In this document: positions 16,740 to 26,203 of the stretch, one piece after another
How positions within the stretch are numbered: position 1 is the stretch's first letter
Layout: every line of letters begins with the position of its first letter
Source of the DNA: Jannaschia aquimarina
GTDB taxonomy: Bacteria > Pseudomonadota > Alphaproteobacteria > Rhodobacterales > Rhodobacteraceae
NCBI RefSeq assembly: GCF_000877395.1
Contig: NZ_JYFE01000012.1
Location: 1-40,383 of the forward strand
Direction: 5' to 3'
DNA: 40,383 nucleotides
Notes under the pieces: model-generated
Database searches by the model: none
What the model saw: only the letters and a program-made list of their open reading frames with translations
What the model was told of the DNA's origin: nothing
Program-made: the position numbers and the translations under genes

Positions 16740-17957
16740 TCACACGAAAGCCTGCAGTCCCGTCTGCGCCCGTCCCAGGATGAGGGCGTGGACGTCGTGG
16801 GTCCCCTCGTAGGTGTTCACCGTCTCCAGGTTCATCATGTGGCGGATCACCTGAAACTCTTCCGAGATGCCATTGCCGCCATGCATGTCCCGCGACAGGC
16901 GGGCCACGTCCAGCGCCTTGCCGCAATTGTTCCGCTTGATCAGGCTGATCATCTCGGGCGCAGCCTTCCCCTCGTCCATCAGGCGCCCGACGCGCAGGCT
17001 GGCCTGCAGCCCCAGAGCGATCTCGGTCTGCATGTCGGCCAGCTTCTTCTGGAAGAGCTGGGTCTGCGCCAAGGGACGGCCGAACTGCTTGCGGTCCAGC
17101 CCGTATTGCCGCGCGGCCTGCCAGCAGAACTCTGCGGCCCCCATCACCCCCCAGGAGATCCCGTAGCGGGCGCGGTTCAGACAGCCGAAGGGCCCTTTCA
17201 GGCCCTCGACGCTGGGCAACAGCGCATCCTCTCCGACCTCGACGCCGTCCATGACGATCTCGCCGGTGATCGAGGCACGCAGGGACAGCTTGCCGCCGAC
17301 CTTCGGCGCCGACAGCCCCGCCATGCTTTTTTCGAGCACGAAGCCGCGGATCTTGCCGTCATGCGCCTCGGACTTGGCCCAGACGACGAAGATATCGGCA
17401 ATGGGCGCGTTCGAGATCCACATCTTGCTGCCGCTGATCCGGTAGCCCGTCGCCGTCTTTTCGGCGCGGGTCTTCATGCTGCCGGGGTCCGAGCCGGCAT
17501 CGGGTTCGGTCAGGCCGAAGCAGCCGATCAACTCGCCCGAGGCGAGGCCCGGCAGATACTTCTGACGCTGCGCCTCGGACCCGTAGGCGTGGATCGGATA
17601 CATCACCAAAGACGACTGCACCGACATCATCGACCGATAGCCCGAATCCACGCGCTCGATCTCTCGCGCCACAAGGCCGTAGGAAACGTAAGAGCCGCCA
17701 AGCCCGCCATATTCCTCGGGAATGGTTACGCCCAACAGACCCATTTCTCCCATCTCGCGGAAGATGCCCGGATCGGTCGTCTCGTCGCGATAGGCCGCGA
17801 TCACGCGCGGTTGCAGCGCGTCCTGCGCATAGGATCGGGCGCCATCCACGACCATCCGCTCCTCGTCCGACAGCTGATCCGCCAGAAGCAGCGGATCGCT
17901 CCATTCGAACGACGACAGGTCGGGGCCGAAGCCGGCTTGCTGGGCGATGTCCTTCAT
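16740..17957 (-). CDS. gcdH: Glutaryl-CoA dehydrogenase (decarboxylating)
   Basis: This flavoprotein oxidises and decarboxylates glutaryl-CoA to crotonyl-CoA and CO2, passing electrons to ETF. The 405-residue sequence has the acyl-CoA dehydrogenase N-terminal, middle and C-terminal domains. Typical of the glutaryl subgroup are [54 protein letters not shown] and [16 protein letters not shown], where Glu384 is the expected catalytic base. The ATG at 17957 overlaps the CoA-ligase stop as ATGA and is preceded by GAGAG. It is the last gene of the beta-oxidation operon. Its substrate is the C5 product expected from stepwise shortening of pimelate or other odd-chain dicarboxylates, and also the product of lysine breakdown. 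Confidence 0.95.
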   Translation of the reverse strand: MKDIAQQAGFGPDLSSFEWSDPLLLADQLSDEERMVVDGARSYAQDALQPRVIAAYRDETTDPGIFREMGEMGLLGVTIPEEYGGLGGSYVSYGLVAREIERVDSGYRSMMSVQSSLVMYPIHAYGSEAQRQKYLPGLASGELIGCFGLTEPDAGSDPGSMKTRAEKTATGYRISGSKMWISNAPIADIFVVWAKSEAHDGKIRGFVLEKSMAGLSAPKVGGKLSLRASITGEIVMDGVEVGEDALLPSVEGLKGPFGCLNRARYGISWGVMGAAEFCWQAARQYGLDRKQFGRPLAQTQLFQKKLADMQTEIALGLQASLRVGRLMDEGKAAPEMISLIKRNNCGKALDVARLSRDMHGGNGISEEFQVIRHMMNLETVNTYEGTHDVHALILGRAQTGLQAFV

Positions 17958-19456
17958 TGCATCTCTCCGATCTGGGCGAGCCGGTCGGCGAAGACCTGCG
18001 TCAGCCAGTGCTTGAGGATCTTTCCGGTCGGCGCGGCGGGCAGCGTCCGCGCCAGGATGATATGTGTCGGCCGCTTGTACGGCGCCAGACGCTCGGCCGC
18101 AAAGGCGCGCAGCGTCGCGGGGTCCAGCGCCTTGGGATCGGCGCATTGCACGAAGGCGAGGATCTCTTCGTCGCCACCGGCCGCGCGCCCGATCACCGCG
18201 CATTGTACCACGTCCGGATGATCGTTCAGCGCCGCCTCCACCTCGGGGGGATAGACGTTGAAGCCGCCTCTGATGATCAGCTCCTTGCAGCGGCCCACGA
18301 CGTGCAGCCGGCCCTCGCCGTCGATCCGGCTCAGATCGCCCGTTCTCAGCCAGCCCTCGGCGTCGATGGTCTGCGCCGTCAGGTCCGGCGCGCGGTAATA
18401 CCCCGCCATGATGTGCGGCCCGCGCGACAGGATCTCGCCGACCCCCACCTCTCCGCCGCCCTTCGTCTCGTCTAGCGCGATCTCGATGCCGGGCAGGGCA
18501 GGGCCGACGCTGATATCGTCCAGACCGATGGGGTTGCGGGTCCCGCAGATCCCCGCGGTCGATTCCGTCATGCCGTAGCCGTTCTGGAGTGGCAGGCCGT
18601 AGAACGCCTCGGCCTTGCGTTTCCAGGCGGGATCCAACGGCGCGGCCCCGGACGAGACGTAGCGCAGGGCCGATCCCTCCAGCCGCCCGCCCCCCGTCCG
18701 GGCCAGATGCGCCATCAGGAGCGCGTGCATCTGCGGCACGCCCGGGAACACGGTCACGCCGTCCCGCAGCGCGGCGTGCAGGCGGTCGGCGGCGAACCGG
18801 GCCTCCAGCCGGATCGTCGACCCCGCATGATTGGCGGCCATAAGCATCGAGGCCAGCCCGAACACATGGGTCATCGGCAGGACGCCGTAGATGATGTCGG
18901 CCGGCGTCATGCCGCGTAGCTCGGCCGATGTCTTGCCCGCGAACCGCAGATTGGCGTGGGTCAGCATCACGCCCTTTGGCGCTCCCGTCGTGCCTGTCGT
19001 GTAGAGGATCACGGCCGTCCCCTCGGCCGCCGCCGCGCCGCCGCCCGACCCTTTGGCCAGGGCGAGACCGGTCTCGGTTTCCCCCGCACCCGCGGCCTCT
19101 GCGTGGTCGCGCGCCTCGGCCGAGATGTCGGTCGTATAGACGATCGCGCGCGGGCCGGCATGGTCGACGATACGAGCCAGTTCCGGCGCGCTGAGGCGGG
19201 CATTCACGGGAACGGCGATGGCCCCGCACAGGCTGGCGGCGAAGATCGCGACCGTCGCCGCGTGGCAATTCTCGGCCACCAGCACCAGCCGGTCGCCCCG
19301 GCCCAGCCCGGCATCTGCGAACCGTTCGGCCATCGCCTCGATCGCGGCGCGCTGGGCGGTGTAGGTGACGGACGTCCCGTCGCAATCCACGACGGCGACG
19401 GCGTCGGGGTCCTCGGCCGCCCGGTCGAAGACCAGATCGTGGATGGCCCCGCTCAT
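17954..19456 (-). CDS. Acyl-CoA ligase (class I adenylate-forming), PimA-like by context
   Basis: A 500-residue ATP-dependent ligase that activates a carboxylic acid through an acyl-adenylate and then forms the CoA thioester. Motifs are the P-loop [14 protein letters not shown] (about 152-165), the A5 motif [14 protein letters not shown], the A7/A8 region [12 protein letters not shown] and [20 protein letters not shown], and the catalytic lysine in PTGKI (Lys479). In this operon it would activate the acid imported by the TRAP transporter, as PimA does for pimelate. The chain length and whether the acid is mono- or dicarboxylic cannot be read from sequence alone. A short Gly/Ala-rich linker (about 137-147) precedes the P-loop. 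The start overlaps the thioesterase stop as ATGA. Confidence 0.92.
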   Translation of the reverse strand: MSGAIHDLVFDRAAEDPDAVAVVDCDGTSVTYTAQRAAIEAMAERFADAGLGRGDRLVLVAENCHAATVAIFAASLCGAIAVPVNARLSAPELARIVDHAGPRAIVYTTDISAEARDHAEAAGAGETETGLALAKGSGGGAAAAEGTAVILYTTGTTGAPKGVMLTHANLRFAGKTSAELRGMTPADIIYGVLPMTHVFGLASMLMAANHAGSTIRLEARFAADRLHAALRDGVTVFPGVPQMHALLMAHLARTGGGRLEGSALRYVSSGAAPLDPAWKRKAEAFYGLPLQNGYGMTESTAGICGTRNPIGLDDISVGPALPGIEIALDETKGGGEVGVGEILSRGPHIMAGYYRAPDLTAQTIDAEGWLRTGDLSRIDGEGRLHVVGRCKELIIRGGFNVYPPEVEAALNDHPDVVQCAVIGRAAGGDEEILAFVQCADPKALDPATLRAFAAERLAPYKRPTHIILARTLPAAPTGKILKHWLTQVFADRLAQIGEMQ

Positions 19457-19863
19457 GTCAGACGCTCGGGCGGGACGCGCTTGAACACGCCTTGCGCCGT
19501 GGCGATCGTGCGGCCGCCCTCGGTCTCCAGCACGCCGTCGATGAAGACCAGCGACCGGCCGCCGCCCGTCACCCGTCCCGTGGCCTCCAGCTCGTCGCCG
19601 GCGCGCGCGGGGGCCAGGAATTGGCTCGCCATGGACACCGTCAGAAAGGGCGCGCGCCCGCTCTCGTCGATCGTCAGGCTGGCCGTCGCGCCCATGGCGT
19701 TGTCCAGCAACGCGACCGCGATCCCGCCATGTAGCGCCCCGTGGCGATTGGTGTGGTCATCGGTCAGGGTCAGGCGGCATCGCGCGCGCCCGTCCCCCGC
19801 GCCGACGTCCAGCACGTAGCCGATCAGCCGCTGGGTCCCGGTCTCGCCTTCGATCAGGCCCAT
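19453..19863 (-). CDS. PaaI-family hotdog thioesterase
   Basis: At 136 residues this is a single hotdog domain. The segment [22 protein letters not shown] (about 37-58) is the PaaI-type active-site helix. It carries the HGG signature and an Asp (Asp55) where the catalytic acid is expected. Such enzymes hydrolyse aromatic or aliphatic acyl-CoA esters and are often placed in catabolic operons to free CoA from dead-end intermediates. The ATG at 19863 overlaps the acyl-CoA dehydrogenase stop by one base (TGATG). A longer open frame upstream runs through the dehydrogenase gene and is rejected. No thioesterase is part of the pim gene set as I recall it. Confidence 0.88.
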   Translation of the reverse strand: MGLIEGETGTQRLIGYVLDVGAGDGRARCRLTLTDDHTNRHGALHGGIAVALLDNAMGATASLTIDESGRAPFLTVSMASQFLAPARAGDELEATGRVTGGGRSLVFIDGVLETEGGRTIATAQGVFKRVPPERLT

Positions 19864-20903
19864 CAAGCGACCGCCAGCCGGATGAACCGTTCCAGATGGT
19901 AGAGCGTGTCGCCAAAGCGGTGATCCACCATCGTCAGGCGCCGGACCAGATGGCTGAGCTCGTATTCGTCGGTCATGCCGATGCCGCCATGCATCTGGAT
20001 CGCCTCTTCGGCCACCAGTCGCGCGACCTCGCCGATCAGGTTCTTCGTCGCCGCGACATGGCGGTCCCTGTCCGGCCCGTCGACGTTCCCGGCCAGGTTC
20101 ACGACGGCCGAGCGAGCCTGCTCGATCTCGATCAGCAGGTCGGCCATTCGGTGCTGGAGCACCTGGAACGTCCCGATGGGGCGTCCGAACTGCTTGCGGG
20201 TCTTCAGGTAGTCGGTCGTCAGGGCGCGGATCCTCTCCATCAGCCCCAGCGCTTCGGCACAAAGCGCCAGCGTGGCGCGGGCCTGCGCCTGCACGATCGC
20301 CTCCGTCGCGTCGCCCTCGCCCAGACGCTCTCCGGGCGTGTCGTTCAGCACGATATCGGCCGCAAAGCCGCCGCCCGTCATCGGGTAGTCGTGCATCTCC
20401 ACCGCGTCCGGATCAACGCGCCAGAGCGTCAGGGCCTCGCCCTCGCGCGCCGATACGAGCAGTTCGTCGGCTGATGTGGCATGGGCGACGACCGCCTTGC
20501 GCCCGGTCAGCCGACCGTCCTCGACCCGCGTGTCGACACGGGTCGGATCGTACCGCCCGCCGGGCTCTCCATGGGCAAAGGCGAGCCTCGTCCCGCCCGC
20601 GATTACCGCCTCGACGTCGCCCCCCGCCGCGGCGACCAGCCCGCCCGACAGCACGCCGGTATCGAGCAGCGGCTCGGGCGAGCCCACACGCCCCAGTTCC
20701 TCGAAGACCAGCGCGATATCCCATCCGGTGCCCCCGAAGCCGCCCGCCTCCTCCGGGAACAGCGCGCCGATGACGCCCATCTCGGCCAGTCCGGCCCAGA
20801 CCGTATCGGACGGCTCACGCAGGGGTCTCGCATAGGCATCCGCCAGATATCGGCGCAGCCCGTCCTGCAACATCCGCGCCTCGTCGGAGAGTTCGAAGTT
20901 CAT
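19863..20903 (-). CDS. Acyl-CoA dehydrogenase, small-subunit type (PimD-like)
   Basis: A 346-residue acyl-CoA dehydrogenase, shorter than most. The N-terminal helical domain begins MNFELSDEARMLQDGLRRYL. LFPEEAGGFGGTGWDIALVFEELG is the early conserved helix, the FAD-binding segment is RKQFGRPIGTFQVLQHRMAD and the C-terminal segment is IQMHGGIGMTDEYELSHL. The MCAD-type C-terminal glutamate is not at its usual place; the corresponding stretch reads HRFGDTLYHLERF. It follows one base after the stop of the larger dehydrogenase, the same arrangement as PimC/PimD, where the two make a heteromeric enzyme. By inference it oxidises dicarboxyl-CoA or a similar CoA ester to the 2-enoyl-CoA. The ATG at 20903 was chosen over an upstream frame inside the neighbour. 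Confidence 0.9.
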   Translation of the reverse strand: MNFELSDEARMLQDGLRRYLADAYARPLREPSDTVWAGLAEMGVIGALFPEEAGGFGGTGWDIALVFEELGRVGSPEPLLDTGVLSGGLVAAAGGDVEAVIAGGTRLAFAHGEPGGRYDPTRVDTRVEDGRLTGRKAVVAHATSADELLVSAREGEALTLWRVDPDAVEMHDYPMTGGGFAADIVLNDTPGERLGEGDATEAIVQAQARATLALCAEALGLMERIRALTTDYLKTRKQFGRPIGTFQVLQHRMADLLIEIEQARSAVVNLAGNVDGPDRDRHVAATKNLIGEVARLVAEEAIQMHGGIGMTDEYELSHLVRRLTMVDHRFGDTLYHLERFIRLAVA

Positions 20904-20904
20904 C

Positions 20905-22098
20905 TCACAGCTCCAGCATCGTCTTGGCGATGATCGACCGCTGCACCTCGTTCGACCCGCCATAGATCGAGAGCTTGCGATTGTTCAGATAGGTCCGCGT
21001 CGCCGGCATCGCGTAATCGGGACCGGCGGATGGCTCGTTGGCACCTTCCAGCGCTTCGGACTGGAACGGGATCGCCCAGGGCCCGACGGCCGCCTTGGTC
21101 AGCGCGTTGATCTCTTGCCGGATGACGGTCCCCTTGAGCTTCAGCATCGAGGATTCCGGGCCCGGCGCCTGACCGGCCGCAGCGGCCGAAACGACGCGCA
21201 GATTGGTCGTGGCCATCGCCATCAGGTCGATCTCGACCCGCGCGATCCGGGCGGCGAAATGGGGGTTCTCGATCAGGGCGCGGTCGCCATCCCGCTCGGC
21301 CCGTGCGATCCGCTTCAGCGATTGCAGCCCCGCATTCGCGAACCCCACCCCCGCGATGTTCGTCCGCTCATGGGTCAGCAGGTACTTGGCATAGGTCCAG
21401 CCCTTGTTCTCGTCGCCCACCAGGTTCTCGGCGGGCACGCGGACATCCGAGAACCAGACCTCGTTCACCTCGACCCCGCCATCCAGAAGGGTAATGGGGC
21501 GGACCTCGACGCCCGGGCTCTCCATGTCGATCAGAAGGAAGCTGATCCCCTCTTGCGGCTTGCCCTCCTTCGAGGTGCGCACGAGGCAGAAGATCATGTT
21601 CGCGTGCTGGCCGAGCGTCGTCCACGTCTTCTGGCCGTTGACGACGTAGTGATCCTCGTCGCGCACCGCTTCGCATTTCAGCGAGGCCAGATCAGACCCC
21701 GCGCCCGGCTCCGAATAGCCCTGGCACCACCAATCCTCTCCCGAAAGGATCCGGGGCAGCCAGTGATCCTGCTGCGCCTTCGATCCGAACTTCTGCAGGA
21801 CGGGTCCCAGCATGTGCAGGCCGAAGGGCACGATGCGCGGGGCATGGGCGGCGGTCGTCTCCTCTTCGAAGATATGGCGCTCGACGGCATCCCAACCGGT
21901 ACCGCCAAATTCCTTCGGCCAGTTGCCCGCCAGCCAGCCACGCGCGTTCAGGATGGCGTGCCATTCCTCGTGGTCGGCCTTCGACAGCGCCTGCCCGGCG
22001 CGCACCTTGTCCGACAGCCGCGCGGGTAACTCGGCGGCGAGGAACTCGCGCACCTCCTGGCGGAAGGCCTTCTGATCGTCGGTGTAGTCCAGGTTCAT
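20905..22098 (-). CDS. Acyl-CoA dehydrogenase, large-subunit type (PimC-like)
   Basis: A 397-residue flavoprotein of the acyl-CoA dehydrogenase family. The subgroup signatures NWPKEFGGTGWDAVERHIFE and CQGYSEPGAGSDLASL are those I associate with the pimeloyl-CoA dehydrogenase large subunit. The C-terminus has RKLSIYGGSNEVQRSIIAK, where the MCAD-type catalytic glutamate is replaced by glycine, so the base must come from elsewhere. The ATG at 22098 has a strong Shine-Dalgarno (AAGGAG). The gene is immediately followed by the small-subunit-type gene, suggesting one heteromeric enzyme for the first oxidation step. Homology to the family is certain; the pimelate assignment rests on operon content. 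Confidence 0.92.
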   Translation of the reverse strand: MNLDYTDDQKAFRQEVREFLAAELPARLSDKVRAGQALSKADHEEWHAILNARGWLAGNWPKEFGGTGWDAVERHIFEEETTAAHAPRIVPFGLHMLGPVLQKFGSKAQQDHWLPRILSGEDWWCQGYSEPGAGSDLASLKCEAVRDEDHYVVNGQKTWTTLGQHANMIFCLVRTSKEGKPQEGISFLLIDMESPGVEVRPITLLDGGVEVNEVWFSDVRVPAENLVGDENKGWTYAKYLLTHERTNIAGVGFANAGLQSLKRIARAERDGDRALIENPHFAARIARVEIDLMAMATTNLRVVSAAAAGQAPGPESSMLKLKGTVIRQEINALTKAAVGPWAIPFQSEALEGANEPSAGPDYAMPATRTYLNNRKLSIYGGSNEVQRSIIAKTMLEL

Positions 22099-22110
22099 GG
22101 CCGTCTCCTT

Positions 22111-23283
22111 TCAGAAGATCTCGAACAGGCCGGCGGCGCCCTGACCGCCTCCGACGCACATCGTGACGACGCCCAGCCTGGCGCCCCGGCGCCGGCCCTC
22201 CAGCATCAGGTGCCCGGTCATCCGGGCCCCCGTCATTCCGAACGGATGACCGACCGCGATGGATCCGCCGTCGACATTCATCCGGTCGTTGTCGATGCCC
22301 AGCCGGTCGCGGCAATAGAGCGCCTGCGAGGCGAAGGCCTCGTTCAATTCCCACAGGTCGATCTCGTCCACGCCCAGCCCGTGCCGCTCCAACAGGCGGG
22401 GCACCGCGAAGACGGGGCCGATGCCCATCTCGTCGGGCTCGCATCCGGCGACGGCGAAGCCGCGGAACCGGCCCAGGGGCTCCAGCCCCTCGCGCTCCGC
22501 GAGTTCGGCGGATGTCATCACAAGCGCCGCCGCCCCGTCGGAAAGCTGCGATGCGTTTCCGGCGGTAACGAACCGGTCCTCCCCCCGCACCGGAGAGAGC
22601 TTGCGCAGCCCCTCCAGCGTCGTGCCGGGCCGGTTGCATTCATCGCGGGTCACGGTCACCTCGCGCTCGCTCGTCTCGCCGGTCTCGCGGTCCTCGACGC
22701 GCATCGTGACGGTGATCGGCACGATCTCCGCATCGAACCGGCCGGCCTCCTGCGCGGCGGCGGTCCGTTCCTGGCTCTGCAGGCCCAAGGCGTCCTGCGC
22801 CTCGCGGTCGATGCCGTAGCGTTCGGCCACGATATCGGCCGTTTCGATCATCGGCAGGTAGAGATCCGGGCGATGCGTCTCGATCCAGGCTTCGCGCGAA
22901 TGACGGGGAGGCGGCTGAACCAGGCTGATGCTCTCAAGCCCGCCGACCAGGACGGCGCCAGCGCCTTCGCCGATCATGTGGGCCCCCATCGCGATCGCCT
23001 GCAAGCCGCTGGCGCAGAAGCGGTTCACCGTCGTGCCCGCCACCGAGACGGGCAGGCCCGCGCGCAGGACGATCTGCCGGGCGATGTTGCCGCCGGTGAC
23101 ATGCTCGGGAAAGCCGCAGCCCCAGATGCTGTCCTCGATCAGAGCGGGGTCCAGCCCCGCCCGCTCGACGGCGGCGGCCGCGACATGGCCGCCTATCGTG
23201 GCGCCGTGGGTGGCGTTGAACGATCCGCGTCCGGCCTTGCCGATGCCGGTCCGCGCGACCGAGACGATGACGGCATCGGTCAT
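22111..23283 (-). CDS. Thiolase (acyl-CoA acetyltransferase, PimB/FadA-like)
   Basis: A 390-residue thiolase that cleaves 3-oxoacyl-CoA with CoA to release acetyl-CoA. Catalytic residues are all visible: the nucleophile Cys90 in [10 protein letters not shown], the NEAF asparagine motif in WELNEAFAS, His346 in GHPFGMTG and Cys376 in CVGGGQG. In the operon it would perform the last step of each beta-oxidation round, for example turning 3-oxopimeloyl-CoA into glutaryl-CoA plus acetyl-CoA. Its start overlaps the upstream bifunctional enzyme as ATGA. Biosynthetic versus degradative preference cannot be told from sequence, but the neighbours favour degradation. Confidence 0.95.
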   Translation of the reverse strand: MTDAVIVSVARTGIGKAGRGSFNATHGATIGGHVAAAAVERAGLDPALIEDSIWGCGFPEHVTGGNIARQIVLRAGLPVSVAGTTVNRFCASGLQAIAMGAHMIGEGAGAVLVGGLESISLVQPPPRHSREAWIETHRPDLYLPMIETADIVAERYGIDREAQDALGLQSQERTAAAQEAGRFDAEIVPITVTMRVEDRETGETSEREVTVTRDECNRPGTTLEGLRKLSPVRGEDRFVTAGNASQLSDGAAALVMTSAELAEREGLEPLGRFRGFAVAGCEPDEMGIGPVFAVPRLLERHGLGVDEIDLWELNEAFASQALYCRDRLGIDNDRMNVDGGSIAVGHPFGMTGARMTGHLMLEGRRRGARLGVVTMCVGGGQGAAGLFEIF

Positions 23284-25340
23284 GCCCGTCCTCCCGTGTT
23301 GAGATCGGCGAAGGTTCGTCCCTCGGCCACCAGTCGCTCCAGCAAGGGTGCGGGACGCCAGAAATGGTCGTCCTCCTCGGCGAAGGCGCGGATATCGGCC
23401 AGGATGCGGTCCATCCCCTCTGCATCCGCCCAGTGCATCGGGCCGCCCCTGTGGCGCGGGAACCCGTAGCCGTGCAGCAGGACGACATCGACGTCCAGCG
23501 GGCGCGCGGCGATGCCCTCGTCGACCACGCGGGCTGACTCGTTGACCATGGCCGCCATGTAGCGCCGGACGATCTCCTCGTCGGTGAAGGCGCGCTGGCC
23601 CTCCTGCGCCTCGGCGACGATGCGCGCGACCTCCGGATCCTCACGGCCCTTGGGGTCGTCGGAATAGTCGTAATAGCCGCGACCCGCCTTCCGCCCCAGC
23701 TGACCGGCATGATAGAGCGCGTCGGCAAAGACCGGACGCCGGTCCTTCGGATGGGCCGTCGCGGCTTTCCGTTCGCGGGTCATGAACCCGATATCCAGCC
23801 CGGCCAGATCGCTGACCTGATAGGGCCCCATGGGAAAGCCGAAGCCCCGGATCGCGCGGTCGACCTGATAGGGGCTGGCGCCGTCCAGCACCATGTGATC
23901 GGCGGCGGCGCGATAGGCCGACAGGATGCGATTGCCGATGAAGCCGTCGCAGACGCCCGCGCGCACGGCGATCTTGCCCAGCCGCTTGGCCAGCGCAAAG
24001 CCGGTGGCGACGACATCAGGTGCCGTTTCGTCGGCCACGACCACCTCCAGCAGTTTCATGACATGGGCAGGCGAGAAGAAGTGCAGGCCGATCACGTCTG
24101 CCGGCCGCGACGTGGCCGCCGCGATCTCGTTCACGTCCAGATAGGAGGTGTTCGTCGCCAGCACCGCGCCCGGCCTCATCGCGGCGTCCAGCGCGGCAAA
24201 GACCTCCCGCTTGACGTCCATCGCCTCGAACACCGCTTCGACCGCGAGATCCGCCTCGGACAGCGCGTCGTAATCCAGCGCCAGCGTCAGAGCCCCTTCG
24301 ACCGCGGCACGATCCTTCAGCTTGCCGCGCTTCTCGGCGGCGTCGAGGTTCTTGCCGATCGTCGCGCGCGCGCGATCCAGCGCGTCGGTGTCCCGCTCGA
24401 CCAGCGTGACGCGCAGGCCCGAAAGCAGCGCGGCCGTCGCGATGCCCGAGCCCATCGTGCCGCCGCCGACGATACCGACATGGCCGATGTCGCGCGGGGC
24501 GACGCCCTTGATCCCGGGCACCTTGGCGACGGCGCGTTCGGCAAAGAAGGCGTGGATCAGGCCCGCGCGCTGGGGCGTCTCCATCAGGTGATGGAAGAGC
24601 CGCCGCTCCTCGGCCAGACCATCGGCGAAAGGCAGGCGGGCGGACGTTTCGACCGCCTCCAGCGCGACCAGCGGGGCGACCTGGCCGCGAGCCCTCGCCT
24701 GCAGCGTCTTGCGCAGGTCCGACAGATCCTCTGCCTCGGGCGCGGCCATCCCGCCCGTGGGGCGCGGCGCGCTGCCGGCCAGTTCCTCTGCATAGGCCAG
24801 CCCGGCGGTGCGGACCTCGCCCTCGCCGATCCGATCGATCAGACCCATCTCTCGCGCCGCCTCGGCGCCGACCGGCCGCCCGCCGGTAATCATCTCGGCG
24901 GCCGCGCGCAGACCCGTCAGACGGGGCGTCCGCTGCGTGCCCCCGGAGCCCGGCAGGATGCCCAGCGTCACCTCGGGCAGTCCGAGCTTCGTCCCCGGCA
25001 TCGCCAGCCGGTAATGGCAGCCCAACGCCACCTCCAGCCCACCGCCGAGCGAGGTGCCGTGGATCGCCGCGACGACGGGCTTGGGGCAGGCCTCGATTGC
25101 AGCGATCACGTCCGGCAGAAATGGTTCGACGGGCGGCTTGCCGAATTCCGAGATGTCGGCACCCCCTATGAACAGCCGCCCGGCGCCCAGGATCAGGATC
25201 GCCTCGGCTGGCCCTCTCTCCGCGTCGGCGATCGCCGCGGCCAGACCGGCCCGGACGGCGGCCGACAAGGCGTTCACCGGCGGGTTGTCGATGGTGACGA
25301 CGGCGACGCGGCCCTCGATCTCGGTTCTCACGGGGTCCAT
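23280..25340 (-). CDS. Fused enoyl-CoA hydratase / 3-hydroxyacyl-CoA dehydrogenase (PimF/FadB-like)
   Basis: A 686-residue bifunctional enzyme. Residues 1 to about 190 form the crotonase domain with both catalytic glutamates, Glu103 (GGGLEVALG) and Glu123 (GLPEVTLG), 20 residues apart as in FadB. From about 285 a Rossmann NAD-binding domain starts with [13 protein letters not shown], then [16 protein letters not shown] carries the catalytic histidine, followed by two C-terminal dehydrogenase helical domains ([22 protein letters not shown]). It hydrates 2-enoyl-CoA and oxidises the 3-hydroxyacyl-CoA. It is the first gene of the catabolic operon. A palindrome matching the one before dctP lies 49-66 bases upstream of its ATG, and GAGGAA precedes the start. 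Confidence 0.95.
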   Translation of the reverse strand: MDPVRTEIEGRVAVVTIDNPPVNALSAAVRAGLAAAIADAERGPAEAILILGAGRLFIGGADISEFGKPPVEPFLPDVIAAIEACPKPVVAAIHGTSLGGGLEVALGCHYRLAMPGTKLGLPEVTLGILPGSGGTQRTPRLTGLRAAAEMITGGRPVGAEAAREMGLIDRIGEGEVRTAGLAYAEELAGSAPRPTGGMAAPEAEDLSDLRKTLQARARGQVAPLVALEAVETSARLPFADGLAEERRLFHHLMETPQRAGLIHAFFAERAVAKVPGIKGVAPRDIGHVGIVGGGTMGSGIATAALLSGLRVTLVERDTDALDRARATIGKNLDAAEKRGKLKDRAAVEGALTLALDYDALSEADLAVEAVFEAMDVKREVFAALDAAMRPGAVLATNTSYLDVNEIAAATSRPADVIGLHFFSPAHVMKLLEVVVADETAPDVVATGFALAKRLGKIAVRAGVCDGFIGNRILSAYRAAADHMVLDGASPYQVDRAIRGFGFPMGPYQVSDLAGLDIGFMTRERKAATAHPKDRRPVFADALYHAGQLGRKAGRGYYDYSDDPKGREDPEVARIVAEAQEGQRAFTDEEIVRRYMAAMVNESARVVDEGIAARPLDVDVVLLHGYGFPRHRGGPMHWADAEGMDRILADIRAFAEEDDHFWRPAPLLERLVAEGRTFADLNTGGRA

Positions 25341-25385
25341 CGCGTTCCTCTACCCAGCCGTCGGCTTTGTTTCAACATGCAACCC

Positions 25386-25405
25386 CCTGTTCCGCATCGC
25401 GGAAC
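25386..25405. promoter_or_regulatory. Palindromic operator candidate before the beta-oxidation operon (IclR site)
   Basis: GTTCCGCATCGCGGAAC (25389-25405) has perfect 7-base arms around ATC. It lies between the iclR stop and the hydratase/dehydrogenase start. The flanking ten bases CCTGTTCCGC (25386-25395) recur exactly at 29164-29173 upstream of dctP. Size and symmetry fit IclR-family operators, and the iclR gene is adjacent. I found no clear promoter hexamers around it. Confidence 0.65.
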
Positions 25406-25406
25406 G

Positions 25407-26198
25407 CTATAGATCGGGCGACCGGCGGCCCGTCATCCGCTCCAGCTCTCGCACGGCGTCGCGCAGACGGGGTCCGACCTCCGCCTCCATCCGCTCGACC
25501 GACAAAACGTCCGGCCCCGCTCCGCAGGTGAAGACGACCGGCTCCGCGGTGTCGGCGGCATGGAACGGGGCCGAGACGGCGTGGATTCCGGCGGCGAAAT
25601 AGGAATCCGGCGGGGCGATCACGTAGCCCCGCGTCATCACCTGCGCCCCCGCCTCGCGCCGGATCTCGGCCGCGCGCTCAGGTGTCAGGCCGCGGTCGCC
25701 CCGGGCCTCGGCCACCACGGCGGCGAAGTCCGGCTCGGAGAGGCTGGCCAGGAAGGCATGGCCCGAGGACGAGCCGTTCAGCGGCGGCCGGTGCCCCACT
25801 TCCAGCCACAGCGACGACACGCCGGACGGCCGCCAGGTCTTGGCGATCAGCATCCGCGCCCCGTCCCGCACCAGCAGCAGCGCCAGCGTCCCGGTCTCGT
25901 CCGCCACGCGCTGCATCAGGGGCCCCGACAGTTCGACGAAAGAGATCGAGGCCGCCGCCACGTTCCCCAGCGCCAGAAGCGACGGCCCCGGCCGGTACCG
26001 GTCGCCGCGTCCCGCCTGCGTCAGATAGCCCAGCCGCCCTAGCGTGAAGGTCAGCCGCGAAACGGTGGATTTCGGCAGCCCCGTCCGCTGCGCCAGTTCG
26101 CCGTTCGACAAGCCGTCATCAGACGGGCGAAAGGCGCGCAGCACGGACAGCCCCCGGGCGAGAGTGGTGGCGAAGCGGCGGTCGGTCTGGTCGTCCAT
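25407..26198 (-). CDS. IclR-family transcriptional regulator
   Basis: A 263-residue regulator. The N-terminal winged helix-turn-helix (about residues 10-70) includes RGLSVLRAF, LSNGELAQRTGLPKSTVSRLTFTL and LGYLTQAGRGDRYRPG. The C-terminal GAF-like effector domain (about 85-250) includes the segment GSSSGHAFLASL and ends in VGPRLRDAVREL. IclR proteins commonly control catabolism of aromatic acids, dicarboxylates and their transport, as repressor or activator. The gene sits between the TRAP permease and the beta-oxidation operon, 5 bases after the dctM stop and without its own Shine-Dalgarno, so it is probably coupled to the transporter mRNA. The matching palindromes before dctP and the hydratase gene are its likely targets. 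The effector may be the imported acid or a CoA ester. Confidence 0.93.
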   Translation of the reverse strand: MDDQTDRRFATTLARGLSVLRAFRPSDDGLSNGELAQRTGLPKSTVSRLTFTLGRLGYLTQAGRGDRYRPGPSLLALGNVAAASISFVELSGPLMQRVADETGTLALLLVRDGARMLIAKTWRPSGVSSLWLEVGHRPPLNGSSSGHAFLASLSEPDFAAVVAEARGDRGLTPERAAEIRREAGAQVMTRGYVIAPPDSYFAAGIHAVSAPFHAADTAEPVVFTCGAGPDVLSVERMEAEVGPRLRDAVRELERMTGRRSPDL

Positions 26199-26203
26199 CG
26201 GGG

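Noticed and set aside
17958-19385. Upstream extension of gcdH giving an 881-residue protein
   Set aside because: The extra N-terminal part lies out of frame over the CoA-ligase gene and is low-complexity; gcdH begins at the ATG overlapping the ligase stop.
25341-25406. A sigma-70 promoter for the beta-oxidation operon at TTGAAA plus a downstream -10
   Set aside because: At 17-base spacing the -10 position reads TAGAGG and overlaps the ribosome-binding site, so I do not call it.
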